Assembly: GCA_964534765.1 (NCBI GenBank)
Contig: CAZHRJ010000001.1
Span: forward strand, 1 to 64,000
Length of the DNA stretch: 64,000 nt
Origin: CAZHRJ01 sp964534765
GTDB lineage: Bacteria > Lindowbacteria > 2-12-FULL-62-27
Reading direction: 5' to 3'
Of the stretch, positions 27,916 through 35,813 are shown piece after piece. The translations under genes and the position numbers were made by a program. The notes under the pieces are model-generated. The model saw only the letters and a program-made list of their open reading frames with translations. It was not told the DNA's origin and did no database searches. The first letter of the stretch is position 1; each line of letters begins with the position of its first letter.

Positions 27916-28807
27916 GAGGCGCCGCGAGCGGGAAGCCAAGGGATTCCCGAAGAGCGAGGTAACCTCGAGCCGCCAGAGAAGCCAGCTGCCGGACGCGGAG
28001 GATGTAGGTCATTCGTTCGGACACGCTGACGCAGCCGCGGGCATCGAGAAGATTGAAGGTATGGGAACATTTCTGGACAAATTCGTACCCGGGCAACACC
28101 AGTCCGGCGGCCATCAACCGGCGGGCCTCCGTCTCGAACACGTCAAATAACTTGAATAAAACCTCCGGATCGGACTTCTCGAAATTATAGGTCGACTGTT
28201 CCCACTCATTCCGCTTGTGCATCTCCGCGTACGTGACCTCACGGTTCCATTTCAAATCATACACGTTGTCGACGCCCTGGAGCGCCATGCAGATCCGTTC
28301 GAGGCCATAGGTGAGTTCCACGGGTATGGGATCCAGTTTGATGCCGCCGACTTCCTGGAAATAGGTAAACTGCGTGATCTCCATCCCGTCCAGCCAGACC
28401 TCCCAGCCCAGCCCCCAAGCCCCGAGCGTCGGAGATTCCCAGTCATCCTCCACGAACCGGATATCGTGTTCCCGCTCGGATATTCCCATCGCCCGCAGGG
28501 ATCCAAGATACACCTCCTGGACGTCCGACGGAGCGGGTTTCAACAGGACCTGGTACTGGTAGTAATGCTGGAGCCGGTTGGGATTTTCACCGTATCGGCC
28601 GTCAGTGGGTCGCCGCGAGGGTTCCACGTATGCGCAACGCCATGGCTCAGGACCAAGGGATCGAAGAAATGTGTTTTGATTGAATGTCCCCGCGCCGACT
28701 TCCAGGCCCGCGGGCTGGACGATGGCGCATCCCCGGTTTGACCAGTAGGCGCTGATCGCTGCGATCAGATCCTGGAAGTACATGACCTTCGGCATGTCCT
28801 TCAGCAC
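27908..28807 (-). CDS. glyQ: Glycine--tRNA ligase alpha subunit
   Basis: Catalytic alpha subunit of glycyl-tRNA synthetase (about 300 aa), class II fold. [49 protein letters not shown] and [12 protein letters not shown] are near-invariant blocks. The listed start is a GTG three bases after the cutA stop. ATG codons at 28795 and 28783 are alternatives; 28783 gives MYFQDLIAA, the usual beginning of the family, so the true protein may be 8 residues shorter. Confidence 0.96.
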   Translation of the reverse strand: MLKDMPKVMYFQDLIAAISAYWSNRGCAIVQPAGLEVGAGTFNQNTFLRSLGPEPWRCAYVEPSRRPTDGRYGENPNRLQHYYQYQVLLKPAPSDVQEVYLGSLRAMGISEREHDIRFVEDDWESPTLGAWGLGWEVWLDGMEITQFTYFQEVGGIKLDPIPVELTYGLERICMALQGVDNVYDLKWNREVTYAEMHKRNEWEQSTYNFEKSDPEVLFKLFDVFETEARRLMAAGLVLPGYEFVQKCSHTFNLLDARGCVSVSERMTYILRVRQLASLAARGYLALRESLGFPLAAPHA

Positions 28808-28810
28808 GTC

Positions 28811-29164
28811 CTACTGCGCGGAGGAGGGGGCGCCGGCGGCGAGCCAGAGCAGATAATCGGGATTTCCGCCTTCGACGCGGATCGCGATGATTTCGGGAAC
28901 CGTATACGAATGGAGCCGCTTGATCTCCGCCGTCAGCGCTCCCAGATGGGCCTGCTGAGTTTTGATGATCAACACGCACTCCGTCGCCTCATCGATCTTG
29001 CCTTCCCACCAGTACAGCGACTTGGCGCCGGGCAGAATGTTGACACAGGCCGCCAGACGTTTTTCGAGAAGTCCCCGGGCAATTGTTTCACCCTGATCGG
29101 CGGTTTCGCAGGTCGCCAGCACCACCAGAAATTCCGGAAGCGATTCGATCATCCCTTCGGCCAT
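28811..29164 (-). CDS. cutA: CutA-like divalent cation tolerance protein
   Basis: Small trimeric ferredoxin-like protein (117 aa). Family marks are LVVLATCETADQGETIARGLLEKRLAACVN, ILPGAKSLYWWEGKI and VPEIIAI. CutA has been linked to copper tolerance in E. coli; its molecular role is not settled. It heads the glyQ-glyS-murJ unit, separated from the oxidase operon by 55 bases that hold a candidate promoter. Confidence 0.92.
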   Translation of the reverse strand: MAEGMIESLPEFLVVLATCETADQGETIARGLLEKRLAACVNILPGAKSLYWWEGKIDEATECVLIIKTQQAHLGALTAEIKRLHSYTVPEIIAIRVEGGNPDYLLWLAAGAPSSAQ

Positions 29165-29173
29165 AGCGTGCTT

Positions 29174-29200
29174 CTATTACGAACCGTCCCTCCCTGTCAA
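29174..29200 (-). promoter_or_regulatory. Candidate sigma70 promoter for cutA-glyQ-glyS-murJ
   Basis: Reading the minus strand, TTGACA (29200-29195) is followed after 15 bases by TAATAG (29179-29174), 9 bases before the cutA ATG. The 15-base spacer is shorter than optimal, so this is a tentative call. Confidence 0.35.
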
Positions 29201-29219
29201 CCGAACGGGCGGGAGTGCC

Positions 29220-29471
29220 TTACGCTTTTTGGATGATCGCTTCGGCTTTTTCGATCAACAGATCGACACGGCTCTTGCGGCGGGAGTGATACACGACGTG
29301 GCCGGCGATATAGAAGATGAGCGCGGGCGGCAAGACCATCAGCAGCACGATGCCCCAGAAAAATCCACGAGCCTGGTCCGGCTCCAGATCGCCGTAGCAG
29401 ACCGGGCAGGCCATGGCGGATACCGATCCTACGGACAGGACGAGAGCCACCAGAGCGGCGAGTCGGCTCAT
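29220..29471 (-). CDS. Small membrane protein with CPVC motif, end of the oxidase operon
   Basis: Small exported membrane protein (83 aa from ATG 29471). It has an N-terminal signal-like helix (LAALVALVLSVGSVSAMA), then ACPVCYGDLEPDQARG, one membrane helix (FFWGIVLLMVLPPALIFYIAGHVVY) and a basic cytosolic tail. The CxxC could bind metal or heme, or act in thiol exchange, but I do not recognise a named family. The ATG at 29471 overlaps the subunit IV stop by 4 bases, which argues for this start over an upstream one and for belonging to the oxidase operon. Confidence 0.75.
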   Translation of the reverse strand: MSRLAALVALVLSVGSVSAMACPVCYGDLEPDQARGFFWGIVLLMVLPPALIFYIAGHVVYHSRRKSRVDLLIEKAEAIIQKA

Positions 29472-29815
29472 GACCGCGCTCCACCCAGGATGCCGGCGAT
29501 ATCGGGCGAGATGAGGAAGATCAGAATCAGAATCGCGATGAGAGACAGAACCACCACACCGTATATCCACTTGCCCTCAACTTTGAGGTGCATAAAAAAC
29601 ATAGCAATGAGAGTGACTTTGACCAGGGCTATGAACGCCGCGATCGAAATGGCGGTAACGCGCGTGACATGGAGGGAATTGACCCATACGGTCAGAACCG
29701 TCAGAATCGCCAGCGCCACAAAAATGGCCAGGTAGACCCTCACCATCTTCTGCGGGTCACCGTGCGATTGGGCACTTGTCTGAACCTCGGACAGAGCGTG
29801 TTTGGGCTGTTCCAT
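29468..29815 (-). CDS. Cytochrome c oxidase subunit IV family protein
   Basis: Small subunit of a caa3-type oxidase (115 aa). It has three predicted membrane helices: VYLAIFVALAILTVLTVWV, the helix around AAFIALVKVTLIAMFFMHL, and GVVVLSLIAILILIFLI. The VKxxLIAMFFMHLK block is typical of prokaryotic subunit IV. The ATG at 29815 shares one base with the ctaE stop (TGATG). Upstream in-frame codons overlap ctaE and do not look coding. Confidence 0.88.
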   Translation of the reverse strand: MEQPKHALSEVQTSAQSHGDPQKMVRVYLAIFVALAILTVLTVWVNSLHVTRVTAISIAAFIALVKVTLIAMFFMHLKVEGKWIYGVVVLSLIAILILIFLISPDIAGILGGARS

Positions 29816-30423
29816 CAGAGCAGATACAACAACGGAAACAGGACGACCCACACGAGGTCGACGAAATGCCAGTAAATGCCCGCGTATTCGACTCGCTCGC
29901 ATCGGTGAGGTGACCATTTGCCTCGTACCCCCTGAATGAGGATATAGGTGTTGAACGCCAGGCCGCCCAGAACATGCAATCCATGAAGACCGGTCATCGT
30001 GAAATAAAAGGACCCAAAAAGACCGCTTGACATCGTGATCCCCAGGTCCACCCACTTGTGCGGGTATTCGTAGGCCTTGACCGCCAAAAACAACAGCCCG
30101 CACAGAATCGTGGCCGCCATGTATCCGATCATCTGACCGGGCTTATTCTGTTGAATCGCCGCCAACGCCAATACCATTGTCACGCTGCTGATGATCAGAA
30201 TCAAGGTATTCACAAACGCGATGGGCACGCCCAGCATCTCATGAGGAGGCATGATAAACAGCGGACTGCCCAGACGCAGCACAATGTAGGAACTGATCAG
30301 ACTCCCGAACAACATCACTTCCGACGCCAGAAATACCCACATCCCCAGCTTCCCATGCGGCACTCCGGTCGACGTCGGCTCGTCCGACGGATCGAGTATC
30401 CAGGGAATACGCGCGGCCGACAT
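29815..30423 (-). CDS. ctaE: Cytochrome c oxidase subunit III
   Basis: Membrane subunit of heme-copper oxidase (202 aa, five helices). KLGMWVFLASEVMLFGSLI near the N-terminus contains the conserved Glu of the short form of subunit III; GSFYFTMTGLHGLHVLGG and GIYWHFVDLVWVVLFPLLYL are the conserved C-terminal blocks. It starts at the ctaD stop (TAATG, one base shared) and is coupled to subunit IV in the same way. Confidence 0.95.
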   Translation of the reverse strand: MSAARIPWILDPSDEPTSTGVPHGKLGMWVFLASEVMLFGSLISSYIVLRLGSPLFIMPPHEMLGVPIAFVNTLILIISSVTMVLALAAIQQNKPGQMIGYMAATILCGLLFLAVKAYEYPHKWVDLGITMSSGLFGSFYFTMTGLHGLHVLGGLAFNTYILIQGVRGKWSPHRCERVEYAGIYWHFVDLVWVVLFPLLYLL

Positions 30424-32267
30424 TACTCTTGCGCCTGCTGCTGTTGCGGGCGCGGCCCGCCGACCAGATGCTGGTCCGCGATGTGCTGGGGGGACCAGTC
30501 AGTCTTGTGGCCGGGCACGCTGTATTCGTAAGGCCCGCGGTGAATGGTGATTTCCTCGGCGAAATTGCCGTGGGGCGGCGGAGAGGGACACGCGGCCCAA
30601 TCCAGGGTTGTCGCTTTCCACGGATTCGACTCCACCTTCCGGCCATAGAACAGGCTGTGAAAAAAATTCACGATAAAGGGAATCTGAGCCAGGGCCAGGA
30701 CCAGCGCCGAGCCGGACATGACCAGGTTTAGAATCAGGGTCGGTCTGTTGTGGATCTGAAAAGACGGATCATACTGCCGGCGCAGGACGCCCGACACACC
30801 CTGAACCATCATCGGCAGGAAAATGCCGTTCATCGCGATGATCGAAATCCAGAAATGCACCTTGCCCCAGAACACGTTCATCGTCCGGCCGAACATTTTT
30901 GGGAACCAGTAGTAAATCCCGGCAAAGAGCGCGATGAGACTTCCCGTCACCACCACATAATGAAAATGGCCGATGACGTATAACGTATCGTGCAGGTAAA
31001 TATCCGTCGGCGTAAACCCCAGCGGAAGGCCCGTGAGGCCGCCGATGCCGAACATGGGAACGAAGGCCAGAGCAAAGAGCATGGGGGTGGTGAAATGGAT
31101 CGAACCGTTTCTCAGACTCAGAAGAAAACAGGTCAGCACCATGACCGACGGGATCGAAATCAACATCGTGGTGACGGTGAAAAACTTCGTGACGTCCGTC
31201 CGCATCCCGCTCAAAAACATGTGATGCGCCCACACAATAAACGACAGACCCCCGATCGCGCAAAGCGAAATCACCAGCTCCTTGTATCCAAAAAGGGGCT
31301 TACGCGTGCCGCTGGCCAGAATCTCGGCCACAATCCCGAATTCGGGCAACAACAACACATACACCTCCGGATGGGCCAAAAACCAGAAAAGGTGCTGCCA
31401 CAGCAACGGATTTCCACCGCCCGGCTGGTCCACCGGGGCGCCGCCAAAAATCAAATTCGCGGGAATAAAAAAATTGGCTTTGCCCAGCCGGTCCATCAAC
31501 TGAAGGATCGCCCCGCCCTGAAGCACCGGGAACGCCAGGACCAGCAGGATGGCGGTGACAAACTGACACCAGACGAAAAACGGAAGACGCATCCAGGTCA
31601 TTCCCCTGGCCCGGAGGTTCATGGTGGTGACGATGAAGTTGATCGCGCCAAAGAGGGACGAGGTGATGATGAACGTCATCGAGATGAGCCACATCGTCTG
31701 GCCTGTGAGTACCGCGTCCCAGCCCGATTTCTGCAGGATACCGTCCGCCAGGTCGGCCAGAGGCGAATAGGACGTCCAGCCCGACTGCGCCGCGCCGCCC
31801 GGCAAAAGAAAACTCGACAGCATCAGCGTCCCGCCGATCAGGAAAATCCAGTAGGACAACATGTTCAAAAACGGAAACGCCATGTCCTTGGCGCCGATCT
31901 GAAGCGGCAGAACGAAATTCCCAAACGCCGCGACACCCAGAGGCACCACGCCGAGGAACACCATGATGGTGCCGTGCATGGCGCCGAGCATATTGTAGAA
32001 TTCGGGCAGCATCACCCCGCCGGGCGCCATGGTTTCGGGCAGAAAAGCGCCGATGAGCGGAATGGGTTTGCCCGGAAAGGCCAACTGCCAGCGCATCAGA
32101 AGCATCATCGCGAAGCCGGAGAGCAAAAAGACAAGGGATGTGATCATGTACTGAATGCCGATGATTTTATGGTCAGTCGAAAAAACATATTTCCGGATAA
32201 ACGGCAACTCCGGATGGGCCTCGTGTCCGCCCGCCACCGCATGCCCTTCGGTTGCCGGTGTTTGCAT
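30423..32267 (-). CDS. ctaD: Cytochrome c oxidase subunit I
   Basis: Catalytic heme-copper subunit (614 aa from ATG 32267, with AGGAG five bases upstream and 8 bases after the ctaC stop). Heme a ligands His98 (AMHGTIM) and His436, heme a3 ligand His434 (GHFHYV), CuB ligands His299 (HPEVY) and His348/349 (WAHHM), and the cross-linked Tyr303 are all present. The D-channel residues Asn117, Asp128 and Asn135 and Glu301 mark an A1-type oxidase. The K-channel position, normally Lys in the PTGIK block, is Val377 (IPSVMV), and the channel Ser after GII is Ala. The C-terminal tail ends in a Gln run. Confidence 0.95.
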   Translation of the reverse strand: MQTPATEGHAVAGGHEAHPELPFIRKYVFSTDHKIIGIQYMITSLVFLLSGFAMMLLMRWQLAFPGKPIPLIGAFLPETMAPGGVMLPEFYNMLGAMHGTIMVFLGVVPLGVAAFGNFVLPLQIGAKDMAFPFLNMLSYWIFLIGGTLMLSSFLLPGGAAQSGWTSYSPLADLADGILQKSGWDAVLTGQTMWLISMTFIITSSLFGAINFIVTTMNLRARGMTWMRLPFFVWCQFVTAILLVLAFPVLQGGAILQLMDRLGKANFFIPANLIFGGAPVDQPGGGNPLLWQHLFWFLAHPEVYVLLLPEFGIVAEILASGTRKPLFGYKELVISLCAIGGLSFIVWAHHMFLSGMRTDVTKFFTVTTMLISIPSVMVLTCFLLSLRNGSIHFTTPMLFALAFVPMFGIGGLTGLPLGFTPTDIYLHDTLYVIGHFHYVVVTGSLIALFAGIYYWFPKMFGRTMNVFWGKVHFWISIIAMNGIFLPMMVQGVSGVLRRQYDPSFQIHNRPTLILNLVMSGSALVLALAQIPFIVNFFHSLFYGRKVESNPWKATTLDWAACPSPPPHGNFAEEITIHRGPYEYSVPGHKTDWSPQHIADQHLVGGPRPQQQQAQE

Positions 32268-32275
32268 GGAGTCTC

Positions 32276-33034
32276 CTACTGGGCCGACTTGCCGGCCAAT
32301 TTTTTCTGGTACCAGGCGTCGAACCGATCCTGGGCCATGACGTTGACATCGCCCCGCATCCGGTAATGACCCAGTCCGCACAGCTGCGCGCAGGCGATTT
32401 CAAAATCTCCGAGAATCGTCGGCTCAAACCATATCCTGACCTTCAGACCCGGCGTGGCGTCCTGTTTGGTCCGAAATGCCGGGACATTGAAACTGTGGAT
32501 GACGTCCATGGACGTGAGATAAACAAGGGTGGGTTTGCCGATCGGGACCGGCATCTGATTGACCGAAAGGACATCATCCGCGGCGGCCGGGTCGATGTCG
32601 TCCAACCCGATCGGATTTCCGGGACTCACCAGTTTGATGTCCGTCCGGCCAAATACCCCATCCCGGCCGGGATAGTGGAAATTCCACGCGAACTGCTGGG
32701 CATGCACCGCTACGACGTTGGCCGCCTTGGCGTCGGGCAACGTCTCCATCACATGGGCCCACACCGGAAGACCGATGACGAAGATCATGAACATTTCAAA
32801 GACGAGAATGATGCCGTCCGGAACCATGGACGCAAGAATTCCCCCCTGTGAATAGACAGCCTGGGAACCCGGGCGGGCGCGGTACTTGATCAGGCAGTAC
32901 GTAAAAAAAACGCCCCAACAGACAAAAATCAGCGCCATCGCAATGTGAAAAATATTGAGCTGTCGATCCAGACTCGCCGCATAGGTCGAGGCCGCAACCG
33001 GCATGCTCCATCCATACATCTGATCCACACTCAT
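32276..33034 (-). CDS. ctaC: Cytochrome c oxidase subunit II
   Basis: CuA-carrying subunit (252 aa from ATG 33034). It has two N-terminal membrane helices (FHIAMALIFVCWGVFFTYCLI and GIILVFEMFMIFVIGLPVWAHV), then a cupredoxin domain. CuA ligands are His in MDVIHSFNVPAF and the loop CAQLCGLGHYRM, where the usual Glu between the cysteines is Gln. No fused cytochrome c domain follows. A near-consensus promoter overlaps codons upstream of this ATG, which argues against the longer TTG-initiated form. First gene of ctaC-ctaD-ctaE-coxIV. Confidence 0.94.
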   Translation of the reverse strand: MSVDQMYGWSMPVAASTYAASLDRQLNIFHIAMALIFVCWGVFFTYCLIKYRARPGSQAVYSQGGILASMVPDGIILVFEMFMIFVIGLPVWAHVMETLPDAKAANVVAVHAQQFAWNFHYPGRDGVFGRTDIKLVSPGNPIGLDDIDPAAADDVLSVNQMPVPIGKPTLVYLTSMDVIHSFNVPAFRTKQDATPGLKVRIWFEPTILGDFEIACAQLCGLGHYRMRGDVNVMAQDRFDAWYQKKLAGKSAQ

Positions 33035-33046
33035 GAATTGAGGGGG

Positions 33047-33075
33047 ATTATAGTCAATCCCAAGGGCCAAGTCAA
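33047..33075 (-). promoter_or_regulatory. Near-consensus sigma70 promoter of the oxidase operon
   Basis: On the minus strand TTGACT (33075-33070), a 17-base spacer and a perfect TATAAT (33052-33047) lie 12 bases upstream of the ctaC ATG at 33034. The predicted start site leaves a leader of only about 5-6 bases. Confidence 0.75.
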
Positions 33076-33106
33076 ACCGGTGAATCGAAAATAAAAGGGG
33101 GGTGTT

Positions 33107-34660
33107 CTAAGCGAGTCTGTATTTCTTGACGCTCCGGCGGAACTGCCAGACCCGGCCCATCTCCCGGACCATGGCTCTGGCAAAGCCGGTTGTCTTGTTG
33201 AAAGAATCCTGCTGAAAGAAACTCTTGAAGAGATAGTAAATGCGTTTGGGCCGGATCGACAGATAGATGGAGTAGAAGAGGAAAAACCCAAGCAGAATGA
33301 TGAGCGTTGTCTGGAGGGAGGAAAAGCGCGTGTTATAGGATGTCTTCTTGACAAAGAAACTCTGCGACGTAAAGAGGCTGAGAAAATAGTTATCGTCGAA
33401 TTTCGGGATTTTGCCGGCGTTCACCAGGTCATGGAATATTTTGGTTCCCGGGTGGGGCGAATAGGCGTTAATGTTCACGCCCGAAAATCCATGCCAGGCG
33501 CATTTGACGATGAAGGCGTACGTTTTGAAGATGCTCTCCCAGTCGTCGAACGGGAATCCGACGATGATGTTCATGCTGATGCTCATCCCCTGCGAAATCG
33601 ACGCGTCGGCGGATTTCAGCAAACTCGACAGCTTCACCTTCTTGTCGATGATCTTCAAGATCCGCTCGTCCCCCGATTCGGGCGCGTAGGCGAAATCGGT
33701 GCACCCGCTCTGATAGAGCGCCCGCGCCACGTCGCCGTCGATCGCCTCGCTCCGGGTCCCCGACGGGATCTGGTAGGTGACTTTGAGGCCGCGCCGCAGG
33801 ATCTCGCTCGTGAATTCCAGTATCCAGCTGCGTTTGACGATCGCCGTCAAATCCTCGAAATGAAAGTCCGTGGCATCGTACTGGCGCATGTACTTTTCCA
33901 TCTCATCCACAACTTTCCGATAGTCCCGCGCGACCCATATTGTTGTCCACATCTGGGGACTGGTGCAAAAGGTGCACTGGTAGGGGCAGCCGCGAGTGGC
34001 CAGCATCGGCATGTACCGGCCTTTGACGGCGCCGTGGGGCTGACCCATATTGATGTAGTCGTTGATGCGGAAATGCTTCCAGGACGGTTCCGGGATGGCA
34101 TCGATATCATTTTTGAGCCTGCCCCGGCGCGGATTTTTGACAAAGGATCCGTTGCCGTTCTTGCGCCAGAATACCCCCGTCACCTGTTCGATGGGGGTTT
34201 TGTGGGAGGAAATATGCTCCGCGAGTTCCACAGCCGTTTCCTCGCCCTCGCCCGCCACGATATAGTCCACGCTCGATTGATCGAACACCACCTCCGGCAT
34301 TCCCGATCCGTGTTCTCCGCCAAGGACGATCGGACGATTGGGAAAGGACTCGCGAACCGCCTCGATCAGTCTCCGGGTCGCCGGCCACTGACACGAAAAC
34401 ATGCTGCTCACGCCGATCATGTCCGTCTTCCGGTCGATCCGGTCCGCCACCTCCTTGAACGTCAGCCCGCGAAGATAGATGGGCCCGAATTGGGTGTACT
34501 GGGTCATGCCCTCGCCGATGGCATCGACGACCTGCACCTGATGCCCGGCTTCCTCGAGAGCGGCGGCAATATAGGCGGTTCCCAGCGGCGGAATGACCAC
34601 ATTGGATGCGTGGTTCAGAGGGAACGCAAACTTGGGTACTTCAACCAGCGTCACCAGCAT
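33107..34660 (-). CDS. B12-binding domain radical SAM protein
   Basis: Radical SAM enzyme (517 aa) with an N-terminal cobalamin-binding Rossmann domain (PPLGTAYIAAALEEAGHQV, ILVGGEHGSGMPE-like region) and a TIM-barrel core. The [4Fe-4S] motif is RGCPYQCTFC (CX3CX2C, about residues 219-228), followed by HFEDLT and the SGCTDFAYAPESGDERILK block. Near residue 450 is a hydrophobic helix (TTLIILLGFFLFYSIYLS), so the protein is probably membrane-anchored, then a basic tail. The substrate is unknown; such proteins modify lipids, hopanoids or glycans. It has its own promoter divergent from rfbA. Confidence 0.9.
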   Translation of the reverse strand: MLVTLVEVPKFAFPLNHASNVVIPPLGTAYIAAALEEAGHQVQVVDAIGEGMTQYTQFGPIYLRGLTFKEVADRIDRKTDMIGVSSMFSCQWPATRRLIEAVRESFPNRPIVLGGEHGSGMPEVVFDQSSVDYIVAGEGEETAVELAEHISSHKTPIEQVTGVFWRKNGNGSFVKNPRRGRLKNDIDAIPEPSWKHFRINDYINMGQPHGAVKGRYMPMLATRGCPYQCTFCTSPQMWTTIWVARDYRKVVDEMEKYMRQYDATDFHFEDLTAIVKRSWILEFTSEILRRGLKVTYQIPSGTRSEAIDGDVARALYQSGCTDFAYAPESGDERILKIIDKKVKLSSLLKSADASISQGMSISMNIIVGFPFDDWESIFKTYAFIVKCAWHGFSGVNINAYSPHPGTKIFHDLVNAGKIPKFDDNYFLSLFTSQSFFVKKTSYNTRFSSLQTTLIILLGFFLFYSIYLSIRPKRIYYLFKSFFQQDSFNKTTGFARAMVREMGRVWQFRRSVKKYRLA

Positions 34661-34668
34661 ACACCCTA

Positions 34669-34697
34669 ATTATTAAAGAGGAGGGTTATTTTGTCAA
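34669..34697 (-). promoter_or_regulatory. Sigma70 promoter of the radical SAM gene
   Basis: Minus strand: perfect TTGACA (34697-34692), 17-base spacer, AATAAT (34674-34669), then 8 bases to the ATG at 34660. The expected transcript start is at or next to the start codon. Confidence 0.65.
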
Positions 34698-34707
34698 GAG
34701 ACTTGCC

Positions 34708-34736
34708 TTGCAAGAATGGGCGCAATCAGTTAGATA
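34708..34736 (+). promoter_or_regulatory. Candidate sigma70 promoter of the dTDP-sugar module
   Basis: TTGCAA (34708-34713), 17-base spacer, TAGATA (34731-34736), then 9 bases to the rfbA ATG. The -35 hexamer is part of a small inverted repeat CTTGC-CTT-GCAAG-like sequence (34702-34714), a possible operator. Confidence 0.5.
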
Positions 34737-34745
34737 CGCTTACTG

Positions 34746-35813
34746 ATGAAAATGAAAGCGCTGGTCCTGGCGGGCGGCAAGGGAACGCGGCTGAGACCCA
34801 TCACCCATACCTCCGCCAAACAACTGATCCCGATCGCCAATAAACCGATTCTTGTCTACGGATTGGAAGCCCTCGCCGCGGCCGGGATCCGGCAGGTCGG
34901 CATGATCGTGGGGGACACCGCCCAGTCAATCCGGGAGGCGGTCGGGGATGGCCATGCGTTAGGCATTGAGGTCACCTATCTTCCCCAGGATGCGCCGCTG
35001 GGACTGGCGCACGCCGTCTGGACCGCCCGGGATTTTCTCGGCCAGGACCCGTTCCTCATGTTTCTCGGGGACAACCTCATCAAAGATCCCTTAAAACCCC
35101 TCGTCGACCGGTTCCTGCGCGAGCAACCCAACGCGCTGCTGCTTCTGGCCCCGGTGCCCAATCCGTCGGCATTCGGCGTGGTGGAACTGGCGGGTGACCG
35201 GATTGTCCGGCTGATCGAAAAGCCGAAAGTTCCGCCATCCAATCTCGCCCTGGTCGGCGTTTATCTCTTCGACTCCGAAATCCTCCGCGTGATTCCCAAA
35301 CTCAAGCCATCCTGGCGAAACGAACTGGAGATCACCGAAGCCATCCAGATGCTTCTGGACGAAAAACGGCGGATTGTCTACCAGAAAATCGAGCAGTGGT
35401 GGAAAGACACCGGGAAAAAAGAGGACCTCCTCGACGCCAATCGATTCGTCCTCAAGGAAATGTCCGGCGACGAAATCCTCGGCGACATCGTTCAGTCGGT
35501 CATTCATGGGCCTGTGCGAATCGGCAAGGGAACCCGGGTTGTGAAGTCGCGGATCACCGGGCCCTGTGTCATCGGCGAAAACGGCCTGATCGAGGACGCC
35601 GCAATCGGGCCATTCACTTCGATTGCGGCCAACGCCAAAATCGTGCGAACCGAAATTCATCACAGCATTCTCATGGAAGACGTCACCCTGGCCGATTTGC
35701 CCAGGCCTCTAACGGACAGCCTCCTCGGACGCGGCGTCCAGATCGAACGGGACAACCTGCGGGGAGGCAGTTTCCGGATGATGGTGGGGGATCAGGGAGA
35801 AATCCAGTTGTGA
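34746..35813 (+). CDS. rfbA: Glucose-1-phosphate thymidylyltransferase, long form
   Basis: Sugar nucleotidyltransferase (355 aa) with an N-terminal NTP-transferase domain (LVLAGGKGTRLRPIT, residues 7-19; LMFLGDNL; GVVELAGDRIVRLIEKPK) and a C-terminal left-handed beta-helix (hexapeptide-like repeats from about residue 245). The long form resembles StrD/archaeal-type enzymes rather than the 290-aa RmlA. It makes dTDP-glucose, the substrate of the next gene. ATG 34746 or 34752 could start translation; no clear Shine-Dalgarno is seen, in line with a leaderless message. Confidence 0.9.
   Translation: MKMKALVLAGGKGTRLRPITHTSAKQLIPIANKPILVYGLEALAAAGIRQVGMIVGDTAQSIREAVGDGHALGIEVTYLPQDAPLGLAHAVWTARDFLGQDPFLMFLGDNLIKDPLKPLVDRFLREQPNALLLLAPVPNPSAFGVVELAGDRIVRLIEKPKVPPSNLALVGVYLFDSEILRVIPKLKPSWRNELEITEAIQMLLDEKRRIVYQKIEQWWKDTGKKEDLLDANRFVLKEMSGDEILGDIVQSVIHGPVRIGKGTRVVKSRITGPCVIGENGLIEDAAIGPFTSIAANAKIVRTEIHHSILMEDVTLADLPRPLTDSLLGRGVQIERDNLRGGSFRMMVGDQGEIQL

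Noticed and set aside
30990..32366. 458-codon open frame antisense to ctaD
   Set aside because: Very Gln/His/Arg-rich translation with no hydrophobic or domain pattern; mirror of membrane-protein codons.
33431..34669. 412-codon open frame antisense to the radical SAM gene
   Set aside because: Arg/His-rich translation without motifs; the sense strand has clear catalytic motifs and a promoter.
35396..35809. Upstream extension of the rfbB frame inside rfbA
   Set aside because: No domain in the extension; GTG 35810 gives the exact NAD-motif N-terminus and a stop-start overlap.
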